From contig JAFBJZ010000290.1 in the NCBI GenBank assembly GCA_016785225.1, positions 613,001 through 677,000 on the forward strand: a stretch of 64,000 bases of DNA, written 5' to 3'. This document shows positions 35,871 through 49,400 of the stretch, in pieces. Source of the stretch: Psettodes erumei (Eukaryota > Chordata > Actinopteri > Pleuronectiformes > Psettodidae). The position numbers were made by a program, and so were the translations under genes. Position 1 is the first letter of the stretch, and every line of letters starts with the position of its first letter. Below the pieces are notes generated by a model. It was not told the DNA's origin, ran no database searches, and worked only from the letters and a program-made list of their open reading frames with translations.

Positions 35871-36499
35871 GTAACCTTTCATTTTCTTCGTCGAGCTTTC
35901 CTCGTTGATAGCTCGGTTTAAATCCGGAGTATAGAGGAAGAGACGGAGCTGTCTGTGCCTCGTGGCAGATGATGATGATGATGATGGTGGCGGCGGCTCG
36001 GTTTCATCATCTCCGACAAAAAGGCGAATTCAAACCGGTCGAAAGTTATTTTGCTCATTTTTACTTGCTCTACGAACGAGTGGGATTATCATCCGAGATA
36101 AACCAGACGTAATTAGTGTGCGCGCGCAACAGCTGTGTCTAACTGAACGGAACATTTCGTACATTTATCTGTGCTGAAGTAGACGCGTATAGTCGTAGGA
36201 GTTCAGCTCTATTTTCCACATGCAGTTCACATTTGATCTTTTTTATCGTAAGACGCACAGGTCAATGCGAACAGCGAAGTAATGGACGCGCTTTACAGTC
36301 GTGTCTTGTAACTGACAGCTGTTGTTTCGTCAGACGACTGTTGGACACATCACTCGTGGTTACGAGCCTCAGGAGTTGTTTGTCCGACACGGATTTTCGT
36401 TACAGAAACGGCTGTGAATATGAGGCGCGGTGTTAGTTTGTGAAGTTTTATTTGTTCTCACGTCTATGGCGGGACTGTAACAGGCGATCAGAAAGGGTG

Positions 36500-36500
36500 A

Positions 36501-36529
<29 letters not shown>
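36500..36529. repeat. (CA)n microsatellite
   Basis: About fourteen CA units in the putative slc3a2 first intron. Confidence 0.9.
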
Positions 36530-36532
<3 letters not shown>

Positions 36533-36651
36533 TTTGTCCGCCAACACCCCTGAGAAGAAGCCGCTCGGTTCCCTCATGTGACAGTCTGTCCTTTTTTTTT
36601 TTTTTTTCTTTCTCGTCTGTACCTCCAGCCGCGAAGGACTCGTCCGTAGCC

Positions 36652-38390
36652 ATGAATAAAGACACGGAGATCGACATGAAGGAAGTGGAGCTCAACGAGC
36701 TGGATCCCGAGAAGCAGCCCATGACGGGCGACGGCCAGGCTGCCGGCGGAGAGAAAAACGGCAGCGTCAAGCTGAAGGTCCCGGAGGACGAGGTTGCGTT
36801 CACTGGCCTGTCCAAAGATCAGCTGATAAAGGTCGCTGGCACTCCAGGGTAAGAGCTACTGGACAGAAGTTGCTTTAAATACTTCCTCAGTACTGCTTGT
36901 GGTAATTCTAACTTCTTTTTCCCCTCCCTTTTGTCTAGATGGGTGCGAACCCGCTGGGTGCTTCTCATCCTGTTTTGGCTGGGCTGGGTGGGCATGCTGG
37001 CCGGTGCCATTGTCATCATAGTCCAGGCCCCCCGCTGCAAGCCCATCCCCGAGATGAACTGGTGGAACGAAGGACCTCTGTACCAGATCTCTGACCTGGA
37101 AGCCTTCTCTGAGGGAATGAAAGGTAGAGTATCTTATTAACATAAACGTCCAGCATGCAGACTTTTTTAAGTCGGGGGTTGATGCCCCGTCCTTTGCATG
37201 TTTTTGTTTTGCTCATGGTGTCATCCTTATTCTCAAAATAGGATTTAGAGATCATTTACAAAGTGCTCTGACACTGGTGTGGTAACCCACTCTTAATTCA
37301 CATGGGATAAGTCTTGTGACCATGTCTTGGCTTTTCTTAGTTCTGCGTGGCCTATTCCAGATGGCCAGATACCAAACTGCTGACAAGGCAGCCACTGAGT
37401 CACTCAAGGTCTAAAGGACACAAAACTCACGAGTCATTTCTTTCATATCTCTCCTGCGAGGATTTGAGGTTAAGGTTGAGCAACCCGGTCTTTTTTAGTA
37501 GTGTGCAATTATCAAATCTCTTCTGAGACTTATATTCACATCTCAAATGTGGTGAAACTATTCTCCTTCAGGCCTTTTTTTATTTTCATTAAATGCCACT
37601 CATAAGCCTTAATTTTCTAGATTTAACCGTAGAATTTTCTTTTTCGAGAGGCAGAACAGATTGTTCTGTTGTTCTCAAAGATAATTACTGAGGAACATAG
37701 AGATTTACAACAGGCCTGAGGCAGAATTCCCAAAACCACACGTGACTTGACATTTTCCCATAAAGGGCCTCCTTGTGCTGACACTTCACACGGCCAGCAG
37801 AGGGTGTGGAGGGAGGCATTCACATGCTCCTGCCCTGAGTCAACATCACCCTAAATCTCTGCCCTCTCTGCCTCGCTTCCTGACCCTGCCACCTTCCACA
37901 CACCAGCTCTCTGTTGATCCAATGTGAAATTCACACCCACGTGACGTTTCGCTCTCCCCTCGCTCTGTTTGTCTGCAGGCGTTGAGGCCAAGCTGGACAG
38001 CATGAACCAGCTGAAGGTGAAAGGCCTGGTTCTCGGGCCTCTTCACAGCGTCCAGGGCGACCAGCCCAACACCCTGGACCTTCAAATGATCGACCCGACC
38101 CAGGGAAACGAGGAACACCTGGCTGCCGTGCTGGAAAAGGCCCACAAGAAGGGTAGGTCGTCGTCATGCGTCACAAAAGCTGGGTCATTCACAGTCAGTA
38201 GGAACCTTATGCTTGCTAGTTTTCTGGGGATGTGGACCATTACCAGCTCAGACGTTGTAAGGCAAACTTGTGTCTTTGTTCTTCTCAGGTATTTCTGTGG
38301 TTCTTGACCTGACTCCAAACTACCTGGGAGTTGCTCCCTGGTTCAGCACTGGCAATATCGGTGAAGTGATAGAGAAAGTCAAGGTAAGAA

Positions 38391-38434
<44 letters not shown>

Positions 38435-40332
38435 CATGGTCTGCATGTCTCCGAACTGTTCTTGCCTGTTGTTGTAGCTAAAGCGCTCCTGTTCTCTTCC
38501 AGGCTGCGGCAGAACACTGGCTGAGTTTGGGTGTTGATGGCATCAAGGTGCCCGACGTCGCTCTTGCCGCCAACTCTCCTGAGTGGTTGAAGCTGCAAGC
38601 TGTCGTCCAGGGCAACCGCACCGACACCGACAAGAAGAAGTAACTAGGCCCATCACTTTCTGTTTTTGTTTTGACTTCTAAACGCCTTTAGCTGATTTTG
38701 CAGATATAGGGAAATCATTTTTGAACAAACGCAGAACTGGATTGATTATATGAATGATTTTTCTCAGAATATTCAGCTCAGTTTGAGATTTTCTGACCGC
38801 GGCGCTCTAAAAGCAAAAAAAGAATACAGGAATACACTCGTGTTAAAGTGCCACCTTGTGGAGGATTTGAGGGATGACCAAATTCTAGTTTGCTGCTGAC
38901 AACTGACTGAAACCGGTGTCAACAATATAACCCGCACCCCACCCTGCTCCATTGCTGTGTGTAGTGAGTAATCTGACCCTGTTCTCTCTCCCTCCAGGGT
39001 TTTGATGGGTGTAGCCGAGGGCATCTCAGCCACAGAGGTGTCTCAGCTCGTCAACGCCTCTGATGTAGATCTCATCCTGACCGACCTGCTCAGCAGCGCA
39101 AGCAGAGGTTGGTTTTGGGTTTTTTTGCTGGTTGCTATTATTATGGAGAGAGTAGGTTTTATCAATTTAAATTTCTGAAAAGTAATGAGTTGTATTTTTG
39201 CAATGGCTTTGTGTTTCCTTCATGACTTTCTCATCATCTAAATCTAAAAATGAGAACCATTCAGTTGGTGCACCAGGAACATTGCAGGTGATTTTTTTTT
39301 TTTTTTATTATTTTGAAAAATATCTGCAGGTGTGGAACGCATCAAGGCCATGGACACCCTCCACTCGCAGCAGCAAAGTCTGGGCTGGGGTCTCGGTGCC
39401 GCCCAACGGGACCAGATGTCCAAAAGAGCGAAAAATTCATCCCTCATGCGCCTCTACCAGCTCCTGTTGTTCACCATGCCCGGGACCCCGGTGTTTAACT
39501 ACGGGGATGAGATCGGCCTTCAGGCGGGACCGGTAGGCAGAACCAGATCACTTTAAATGTTTCCACAACTTCCCAGCTTTTGCAGTGTGAGCTTCATCTT
39601 TTCCCCTGTTTGCGTCCTTATTAGGGTGAAAAATCTCCCAAGATGGTTTGGGACATAGAGAAGGAACCGGCTAAAGGAGAAGCTGTTGACAAGGCTGCTG
39701 AGGTAAGACTGTGTTTTCACTGAATTTCAGTGTGGAAAGGAGTCCTTGAGCAAACTCACGAGGGCATGAGCAAAACCAGTACTGTTAATTTCTGGTTTTT
39801 TTTTTTTTTAAACCATCCATAATTCTCACCCTTACAGGCTGAGCGGGAGGAACGTCTTTCTATGAGGAAGTGGTTTAAATCCCTCAGCGACCTTCGAGGC
39901 AAAGAGCGCTCTCTCCTCCACGGCAACTACTACCCCCTCTACTCCTCCACCTCAGCTGTCTCTTTCCTCCGCGTGTGGGACCAGAGCGAAAGATACATCA
40001 CAGCTGTTAACTGGGGCGAAGGACCCGAGACGCTCAAACTCTCGCTGGCACCCACAGGCAAGTTTAAATCCGACCGATGTCGTGCGTCCTCTCCGGAAAC
40101 GTGCAGCGAGTCCTTGTGTCCGTTTTTATTACTCCTTTTTTTTTTTTTTTTTTTTAACGCCGTGATCTTTGTCTCTGCAGAGGAAGAAAAGCTGCCACAG
40201 ACGGCCAAGGTGAAGCTGTCGTCCGGCGTAAACGCCACAGAGGACATCACAGTGGACGCCATGGTCAGCCTGGACAAGCTCACTCTGGGACCCGGACAGG
40301 CCGTCCTGCTGCAGTTCCCCTATGCGGGCTAA
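36652..40332 (+). CDS. slc3a2: SLC3A2 (4F2hc/CD98 heavy chain), 10 coding exons
   Basis: Exons: 36652-36848, 36939-37123, 37979-38152, 38289-38383, 38503-38639, 38998-39107, 39330-39532, 39625-39702, 39838-40057, 40181-40332. Phases join to 517 codons (516 aa; human 529 in the common form). The cytosolic tail carries MKEVELNELDPEKQPM and FTGLSKDQLIKVAGTPGWVR. One membrane helix lies at about 72-94 (LLILFWLGWVGMLAGAIVII). Cys99 (QAPRC) matches the cysteine that forms the disulfide with the transporter light chain (SLC7 family). The ectodomain is the amylase-like fold without the catalytic set, with VVLDLTPNYLGVAPWFST and PGTPVFNYGDEIGL. Sequons NRT, NAS and NAT are visible. It is a type II membrane glycoprotein that brings amino-acid exchangers to the surface. 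Nine introns, eight GT-AG and one GC-AG (40058-40180). Confidence 0.95.
38394..38432. repeat. (CA)n microsatellite in slc3a2 intron 4
   Basis: About nineteen CA units starting ten bases after the exon 4 donor. Confidence 0.92.
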
Positions 40333-40951
40333 AGATGGTGCCAAACTAAAGGAGAGCTACCCACAGACTAGCTTAGGTAAAAGAAAGTAAGGAATGAAAT
40401 GGCACATTCAAAAGAAACCTGAAATTTCTCACTCTCTGTTTCATCGTCGGAACATAAACATATTGGGTCAAAGAAAAACTGCCACAGACTTACAGAATGT
40501 TGGCCAGTATCAACTCTTGAATTTTGAGGGGGGTTTATAAAGTCAGCACATTGTTGTTTTTTTTAAGTTTGTTTCTGGTTGTTTTAGTGTCAGGAAAAGA
40601 CGCAGCCACCTTGAAAAATGCATTCTTCAGCTGAGGCTTTTGTTCATTTGTGATCTGTCATTATTGAACATCTGTACAGTGTCCAGATGTGTGTGAGACA
40701 TTCCATTCTTGCTCTTTGGGCATTTCCTCAGCAGTCCTTCTGTTTTGTTTTATTTTTTTTAATCGTAAAATTTTAGAAAATACTGTTTTACTTTCTTCCT
40801 ACACTGTTTTTTTTTTTTTCTAAAGTCAGACAGGAAAAACAGGTTAACTTAGAACATGTGTGGTGACTCGGTTTGAAGTATTTTAAAAGTGCTAGTACAC
40901 AGAAATGTTGCAGACGGCTTCGGGTCTGTCAGGCGAACTGAATTGGAAATG

Positions 40952-40957
40952 AATAAA
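40952..40957 (+). terminator. slc3a2 polyadenylation signal
   Basis: AATAAA about 620 bases past the stop codon, followed within 60 bases by a T/GT-rich stretch as expected downstream of a cleavage site. Confidence 0.6.
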
Positions 40958-40989
40958 CACCAAGTTCTGCACCGACTCCTCTGTGCTTG

Positions 40990-41960
40990 TGTTTTTGACG
41001 GCGTTCTTACGAGAGTTCGTGTTTTTGTTTTGAGCCTGTTTGTGTCAGGCTCAAAACTCATGGCAGATAAGATGTTCACTATTTTTCAGTACCTACAGGT
41101 GTGTGAAAGTGTGTCACAGATGTTGGCGGAGGAAGCGCGTCTATTTTATAACCATCCTGAGATAGTTGTTTGGGGTTTTTTTTTAAGCTGCATTACTCCA
41201 GACTGTAAAATATTCCTTGTGCGCATACTTGGGACTTTCACTAAATGGGTCACACACCAACCATCTCATAAACGCCCTCCGTTTAATGTCACGTTTTCAA
41301 GTTTGGCAGAGAAATAACTTTTTCATCTGTAAACTAACGCAGAGTCTTTTATTACAGCGTGTTCCTCAGTGGTCTCCGAACCTATTCTCCCACACAGAAG
41401 TGATTCTGTGAACGATCTGAACTTCCTGAAAAGTCAACGAGGCAGATGAATGAGCAGTTTGAGAGATATTAATACTCGTATCGTACCCATATCTGTTGTA
41501 ATAGGTACAGTACCTACTACAGTTGCTTTTTACCTAGGTATAATTTAAAAGGAGCTAAATGGGGCATGCATACCATTTGTGCTTAAATGATCTCTGTAGG
41601 ATTCTATAGGTGGTGGCTAAGGAGTCGGGTTCATATATTGCTACTTGGACTAAAACACTGGCTGTAGTATGAACACCTATGCGTATTTAGTGATAGGATT
41701 ACGATGTGTTGACATGTTCAGTTACAGTAGCGCAGGAGGAGGGGAACGAGAGAACTTACTGTAAGCGACCAGGGTTTCTTACGTCTATCAGCGAACACGG
41801 TCTCTGTGGTTTTGCTCTTTATTTACTGGCAGTCTGTGTATGACTTGTTTTTATCATTTTACTTGTTAGTACAGAAAAATGAACTCGCAGCTGTTCATTT
41901 AACCCCGTGCAAACTCATGCCCGGCCTGAGGGCTTTGACATGCCGTCAAATATCTATGGG
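40990..41960. other. Spacer after slc3a2
   Basis: AT-rich with no supported exon or RNA gene. Confidence 0.4.
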
Positions 41961-41965
41961 GAAAG

Positions 41966-42765
41966 ACCAAGTACTGTACATTTATTCAAGTGCTTTTTAT
42001 TAAGTACAATGTTGTACTTTTACTTGACTTTTCTCCTGCAGCTCTCCACTCCCTTTCCAAGGGAGCTATACCTACATACTTTATCTGGCACCTGTAACTG
42101 TAAGTTACTTTGTAAATCTGAGTGTTTGACACAAAGCATCCTATCAGCTTATGACATATACGTTTAATCAAACAGCCCAACAGTATATAAAGTAGGTAAA
42201 CTTAGATCAAACTCGACCGACTACAAATTAAGAATGTTTCTTACATCAGTATTCATCAATAATGAAGTACTCTTAATAGTGGTACTGTAAGTATGTATAT
42301 TTGTCCAATCATGAAGGATGTACTCAAACCTTTTTCTTCATAACTGGCAATAAAAGAGCATATATGCAGCTATACATTGAAAATGTGTATTTTAGCAAAA
42401 TGTAAAAGTATCAAAAGAAAAAGTAGTCGGTGCTCAGAGGAATGGCCCGTTTCAGTATTACATTATTAAATACATCTATATTATCAATGCTAATGCATTA
42501 ATGTGGCATTAATGTGTAGGTATACATTTTGCTATAGGTGAGGTGGGGCTAGTTTTCACTATAATATCTGTTGATTAGTTTTATCTATAATAGTGCATCA
42601 TATTTTAAAAGCTTGTCATTTTCTCTGTGTATAAAATCTTAATTTAAAAAGTAACAAGTCACTCAAACTGTCAGATAAAAGTGGCGGAGTAGAAGTATAA
42701 AGTAGCATAAAATTGAAATACTCAGACACGTTCCTTGAATTTGTAATGAAGTACGGTATGTTAAC
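41966..42765. mobile_element. Degenerate MITE-like teleost repeat
   Basis: Begins with AAGTACTGTACATTTATTCA and GTACTTTTACTTGA, continues with a middle matching a very common teleost repeat (AATGGCCCGTTTCAG, GCATTAATGTGTAGG, ATAATAGTGCATCATATTTT), and ends with GGCGGAGTAGAAGTATAAAG. The two ends are roughly inverted versions of each other (tracts of TACTT/AAGTA). There is no coding capacity, consistent with a non-autonomous DNA element. Family assignment is from memory. Confidence 0.55.
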
Positions 42766-44096
42766 CAATGCTATTAGTTATATTCTACCTGATGATTAAT
42801 CTGTACCTTACACAAAAACTATGAGCTTTTACTATTTTGCTTGTAGCAGTTTTCTTCCACTGTGATATTGTATATTTACTTAAAAGCACTTCTTCTTCAT
42901 GCATGTATTTTAATGCATTTCTACTGTATCTAAGTGCAATCTTTTACCAATCACTGGAAATCTCGCTTAAAAAAGTCTATTCAAATGTTTCAATCCTATA
43001 CTTTCTGTTTTAAGGTTACAAATGTTGAGCATGCAGGTAATGTAGCATCATAAAACCTGTCACTCAAAAACATCAATATGAAACCATAATTTTGATGAAA
43101 ATGTCAGACAGTCCCTTGAATAGCTGACGCTCAGGTTCATTCTCGACAGAGTTTCAGGGTCTTGGGACAATACAGGGCCGCTGCGGTATCACAGGGGAGG
43201 TTTGAAGTTGCTGATACCGGGAATCAGAGCCCGTCTCCGCACCTCTCTGCTCACCCCACGCCGCTGCGAAACCCAACCACCGTCGCCCCCACCACCGTGC
43301 ACACTCATGACTGACTCTCGGTCTGAGTGTGACGCGCACACATGCTTACACCTTTTACATCACTGAGCTGCGTGACCTTCATGACCGGCTTTGGGGCACG
43401 ACAGAGACAGAAATGATGTTTTACGCTGAAACGCAGCGATGTAACCCGCTGTCACCCGTCACTGAACGGATAGACCTCTGCTCTGAAAAACACATATTGT
43501 ATACTCTGCGGGTAATGCTAAAGCGACTCACTCCACTCAGTGTACAGACACTGACTTTGTTATGTATTTATGAAAATTGCTTGTTTCCACGGCTCCCTCT
43601 TATTGCAGTCATTTCGGTAAGCTTACTTAATTACAGTAGTTTATGAATGAGTATCTCATTTTGGGCTGGCTGACTGAATGCCTGTTCAGTATTACATGGT
43701 CACAACGTTTTGTGCTGCCGGTTAATGTATAGCTCTACTGGAACACTATGAGTTCAGGTGCCTTGCTCAAAGGCATTTCAAGTATAGTTTAACAGTGTAG
43801 TTTAGTCTTATAGGACAGAATAGGTCCTGTTAATTTTCTCAGCTTGATCACTAATCACTTTATTCATGATGTAATCTTCTGGCATTCCATTTTTGAGAAT
43901 TTATGATGCATACATTTATACCACCTTGTTTGTTCGTGTGTGTGTGCAACTTTAAAAACATACAGACCCAAAGAGACCAAAATGAGGGATTAGAGGGTAG
44001 AAAAAAACCCCGCTCAAACTGAAAGTACATGTGTGAAGTTGATTCCACTCGCAAGGGTGTTTTTCTCTTGTTTCCAGCATCACTATGACACAGCTT

Positions 44097-44132
<36 letters not shown>

Positions 44133-45733
44133 GGTGTTAAGACCGGGTAGATGAAAGGCTGAAAGATCAACTGAAAGAGCGATAGCGGCCGAACATCTTT
44201 GGTGAAGCGCCATCTCTCTCTCTCTCTCTCCCTCTCTCCTCCCCTTTTCTCACCCACGTGTACACACCAGCCGACCATACACACATGCATTTTACTTCCA
44301 CTGACACATCTCTCCTCGTAGTGACAGATTAACTGGTAAGAACACATTTTTGTCGTACTTCCAAGTTGTTTTTTTTGTTTGTTCATTTATAAGACTGGAT
44401 TTTTTCAGAATAAAACCCAACGTTAGCATGATGAGCATATTCACCACCACTCCCCCCTTTTATTTGGCATCATTTAACTGTTACCAAAGGGAGCCTTTTT
44501 TTTTTTTTTTTTTTTAAACAATTTAGCCGGTGACATTTACCTTTTAGGGAATTTATAGGTTAATAATTAGACTTGTATGTTGCTTTGGATTAATCCATCT
44601 TCCAAATGAATTAAAGTAGATCCATCCAGTTATAATTGCAGGATGCCAGAAAGCATTTCAAAATACATTTATTCTCCTTAGATGGGTCTTAGGTTTATTT
44701 ACCTTGTTTTTTTACATTACCTGGAGCAGAATTAGGGAAATGAGTTTTCATCACAAAATAAATTTTTGATATAAAAATGTGCCATTGAATATCTAATAAA
44801 TACTTACTGATAAGTCCGTGTGCAGTAAATGATGCATATTGCAGCTACAACTACAGAGTTCTGACGTCCAATGTCATTTGTAGAATTTCAATGTTGTTAC
44901 CGGCAACACTTTGGTGTTTACAGCAACCATGCTCTTAGAGAAAAACCACAAGCTTGACTTTGGTCATTGTGAACACTTTAAGATTAAAGATATGATAAAC
45001 CAGGGCCTCAATAGACCCAATTAAACACATCAAGGTTCTTATGTCAGCAAAAGGCCCGCGTGTAAGTTGATGTCTTGGACGTAAAGCCGTTAATTTGCGG
45101 AGCAACATACACCAAACTAAATCTCATGTAACACCCCTGTCGTAACTCTTCCTGGACAACAGCAGCATGGGTAGTTTTTGTTGAACAGAGGTGTGGATTT
45201 AACTTCATAGTAATCTTGGAGGCCGCCGTTTGTGTTGTTGGTGTGCTGCCTTTTCAGAGCTGTGGCTGATGTTTTATCTCTTCCAACTGATTTAAGTGAG
45301 GCAGGCAAAATGCTCAAAGAAGAGTTTGCATTGTTGTTGCTATTTTCGTCCTTCGATTTTGTGACCTCCTTAGACATCTGCAGACAGAACGGGGGCAACA
45401 GCCACTTCTGTGTTGAGAAAACGGAGCCAAGAAAGGCCCGCAACAAAGGCCGTTTTGTATCGAACGCGACCAGATCTTCTCCGCTCGGCACGAGAATCAA
45501 AGCCCAAAGATCAGAAATTGGTCGAGCTGTTGGTCTTGTTTCATCTGTATACATCTTTGAATGGCTTTTGTCATGGGCTTCCATGCTCTCTGTCTGGCAG
45601 TAGGGGTGAAATGAGGAAATGGAAGAAGGTTGCAGTGGGTTGTAGTGTATTCGAATTTTATCCAGAGAAATGGAACGATCAAGCAGGATTCAAAGAAATG
45701 TTCCACCACGCACTGTTATATTGGGCACCTGAT
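42766..45733. other. AT-rich spacer
   Basis: No exon supported. Holds a (CA)n array at 44097-44128 next to CT-repeats at 44214-44237, a poly-T run at 44497-44515, and a 155-codon minus frame at 45117-45584 without recognisable domains. Confidence 0.4.
44097..44128. repeat. (CA)n microsatellite
   Basis: About fifteen CA units in the spacer after slc3a2. Confidence 0.9.
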
Positions 45734-46480
45734 ATACAGTGCCTATAAAGACTCAAGTATTCGCATGCCCCAACAGAGTAGACACAAACTAAATGAATAC
45801 ATAAGGATGAACCCCTTCAGTTAACCCCTTTGACAGCAGTAATAGCATTAAGTCTTTGTTGGTAGCACCTTATTAGATTTAAACATCTTGAGGCTGCAAT
45901 TTCTGTTCCCTGTCCCTCTTTGCCAAAGTGCTGAATGTGAAGCAGTACCAGGGCCACGATATCAAGAGCCAAGCGTCCCGGATTGGATCGAGGGCTGGCC
46001 ACCACACGAGATTAGTGTGTCCTTTTTCGTCATTATTTTTGTCGCTCTGGCTTTATGTCCCACAAGCTTTCCAGGGCTCGCTGCAGACAGGCATCCCAAC
46101 AGCGTGATGCTGCTCCACCATGCCTGAGAGCGCGCACTGTGTGTTTCTGCAGATGTGCAGTGTTTGGCATCTGGTGCGCTGACTGGAAAGCTAAATTCTC
46201 ATCCCATGACACCATAAAAGCTCCTTCTGCTTGGTTTCCCACATTATGTTCTGACAAATGCTACCTCAGATGTCATGTGATGCTTTTTTAAACTGGGTTT
46301 TTTTCCACTTTGCCGTAGCTGCGGCAGGTAAAGCATCCAGGAAACTGTTGTATACGGTGTCTCCCTTCGCAGCTACGGAAACCTGCGGCTCCCGGGCAGG
46401 TGTTAGCCTCCTGATGGCCTCCACCGGGTAGCTTTTCACATGGGTATGACTATTTGAGGACAATCAGTCGGGACAGTGTC
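45734..46480. mobile_element. Degraded DNA-transposon-type repeat
   Basis: Starts TACAGTGCCTATAAAG, then follows the word order of a frequent teleost repeat: CCCCTTTGACAGCAGTAATA, GCATTAAGTCTTTG, GGCATCCCAACAGCGTGATG, CTGCTCCACCATGCC, TTCTGACAAATGCTACCTCA. Many substitutions and gaps, no intact frame. I recall the family as a non-autonomous DNA transposon, but the class is not proven here. Confidence 0.5.
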
Positions 46481-49400
46481 AAGCGCCTTGAAAAATATTC
46501 TGGTACTCTATCTGGATTGGTATTTTTGTGTGCAACCTAAACTAACTTGTCACACCTTGAATACACACAGTTGACTCTTAGTCAGCTGCAGCCAGAATGA
46601 TTTAGTTGTGTCAAACTGAAAGGCGGAAATAGTTGTGCAAACCGTTACTTTGTTATTTATTTATACATATTTTTGTTCTCCATGACTACGGTGTTTTCGC
46701 TGTATTGTTCCATTGTGGTATTTGTTATTGTAGTTTTATTGTCGTTTTGCGAGCACCAAACACGCTTTAAAACTACACCAGCAGGAAATGTTATCGTCGG
46801 CTATATGAAGTAAATGATAGCGTCATTCATCAGAGGAGTAATACATAACATGTATTATTAATTATTAAACTAAGAAGCAGCAAACATAACACCTTCAGAC
46901 CTATCAAGATAAATTCAATGTGATTACCTATTTTCATTTTATCGGCAGTTTAGTCACATTCATTCTCTTGAATAATTGCATGTTACCATAGTATATAGTA
47001 TATTAATCTGTTTATCCAAATGCAAAAATAAATAATAGTGTAAATCACATATTACTTACAATACTGCCGGTCAAAATCCATTTTTTGAATGCCGTCATTG
47101 CGGGAAGAAATGGAGGAACTCCTCTAATAGTGAAATGAATTCAGTCCATATAATCATAAAATGTAACTTCTTTGAGTTCAGCTTCACTCGACCCCGTGAC
47201 CTTTTTTTAAAATAACAATCTATTGTCTTCAGAGGACAACTTATTTCCGTTCTTTGCATTTACATAAACAATAAATCAGAGTCACGATTGCGTTCGATTT
47301 TACCTCCATGTACGTGGTTGAAACAGCAATGGAAAGTATCATAATATCAGTATCGCACTGTACCAGGTGTCACATGTTTTGTGTTGATCAAAACAAAATA
47401 ATACTGTATATGCATATTTTTCTTACTCTCAAACCAACCTGAATAACCTTCGTAGCTCTTGAAAAGTGAAATGAAAGGGGCTGCAAGGCGGGTAAGTGTT
47501 TCAGACCATTTTGATCGATCTGTCCTCTCCGTGTAGAATTACTGCTTCAGAGCATTCTTCCATGGCAAGACGACAACATTACCCAAACATTTGGGTAATG
47601 TTGAGTTTAACCTTTCCCGTAAAGTCCACTGTAGAGCCACATACATCATCTGGCCATGTTACGTTCAGTGATGAACTGTAAGGAGTCGCCCTGTGGTGCA
47701 GACTGAAATAAGATATTTTAAATGAAAGAAGCTGTCTTTAGAAGTCTGTTGCACTCTGGCTGGATCTCTGAACATTTTCCTGGCTGTGATCTTTTCAGAT
47801 TGCCCCTACAATGGAAGAACTTCCATTTCCAAGCCGCTTTCATTCTTTCCCAAGAGCAAAGACAGAGCATCGAATGCATTACAAAGAAAATTTGCTATTT
47901 TTCCAAACTTATTGTTATTTTTTCCCCCAAAATGCATCAAATGTTATGGAGCAGTTTTAAACCTTTCTTTATATTAAGCGATATGCGTGGGGTCCCAACA
48001 ACAAAGCTGTGTAGCATTAGACCGTTACTACGCTGTCTGATGGTGTTTCAGACATACTGCTGTCCTGACGACACTCACCACCACTGTTTTTTATTAGCGC
48101 TATTTAAGTAGTTACAAGTGGACATTCATTTGGGAGACAAATACACTTTCTTTTGAATTTCTTTTTGAATTAATGGAATAAGGCAAAGTGTACCTTTATG
48201 AAAAATCTCTCTCACCTACGTTTTGTGTGATGAGCAGTTTGGTAGTAGTTTCGCTTCTGTGTGTTCAGTATTTACATATACGATCATGCTTTTTATATGA
48301 TGTTACAGTTTCTGCTGTTACCGGCGATTACCAGTGTGCGACATCATTATGGATCTTTGTCCCATAATAACAAGATTATTGTTTTAGCGAAGTAGCCTGC
48401 TTTCAATTATCTGGCAGTTTAATTTGTCTCTCTCTCTGCCATTCAGTTCCTCGCTTAGTGCCAGTCACCTCATCTTTCTTCAGTGACAGAAGGTAGACAG
48501 AGACACGGCTGAGAGAAAAAAGAAAAAGCAGAGACAAAAAGTCCAGAAGTGCTCGTCTCTTTCCCCCTCCTCTGCTCCCGCAGGTTTTTATGGTGAATTT
48601 TAGAGAAAACTAGAAAAGTGTTTCCCCCGTAGTACTCCTCTGCACTCCTCCTTCCATCCTCTCACATACTTTCATTCACGCGTTTTTCATTCGGCAGTTT
48701 TTTTCCGAGGTTTCGTGTACAAACACAGGCGTATGCTGCGTTAATTCCCTTAGTGGACATTTTTTGTGAATTTGACTAATCTCCCCGCTGGCAGTCCCCT
48801 GCACATTGTTTGATTCCAAGTGGAAAGACAGAAAATATGGAATCAATCAATTACTCACATTATTTATTGATTACTTATCAACAATGATAAAAATAAAAGC
48901 TGGCAACATTTTTCATCATAGCTGAAGACCTTCAGATTTCAGAACATCTACATTAAATTATATAATGTAGTGTGCATATCCGTACAAGACTAAACATATC
49001 AACAAAATACTGTCAATTTTATTTGCTTTCATGCTAATATTGAGGTCACTGTGTCAGAAAAATGTGTGGTTACCACATCATTATTTATAATGCATGGTAA
49101 TGCTGAGGTTTCCAGGTATGACATGTATTCACACTGTACAAGTGACCTCAGCATTAACAGTGTGTGATCACCTGCACACACACACACAATAATACCAAAT
49201 ATACCAGAGAATTTAAACTGATCATGAACATGTGGCATCTGGGTTGCAGATTGGGGCGGCTCTCACAAACTGTACAGACATTGTCCTTGCGGGGTCTTGT
49301 ACAGCTCGTGCATGTATCATATATTTTTTAGTTTGATGCGTTAAAGTTACGAATTGCAGCTGGCGCGTTGCAAATTTGATTACATCAAGGCATCGAATGC

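Noticed and set aside
35962..36177. 71-codon frame starting MADDDDDDGGGG
   Set aside because: Arises from a GAT/GGC triplet run in the slc3a2 5' region; no donor that would link it in frame to the slc3a2 start at 36652.
45117..45584. 155-codon minus-strand frame
   Set aside because: No domain, no good gene context, adjacent to a degraded repeat; composition looks noncoding.
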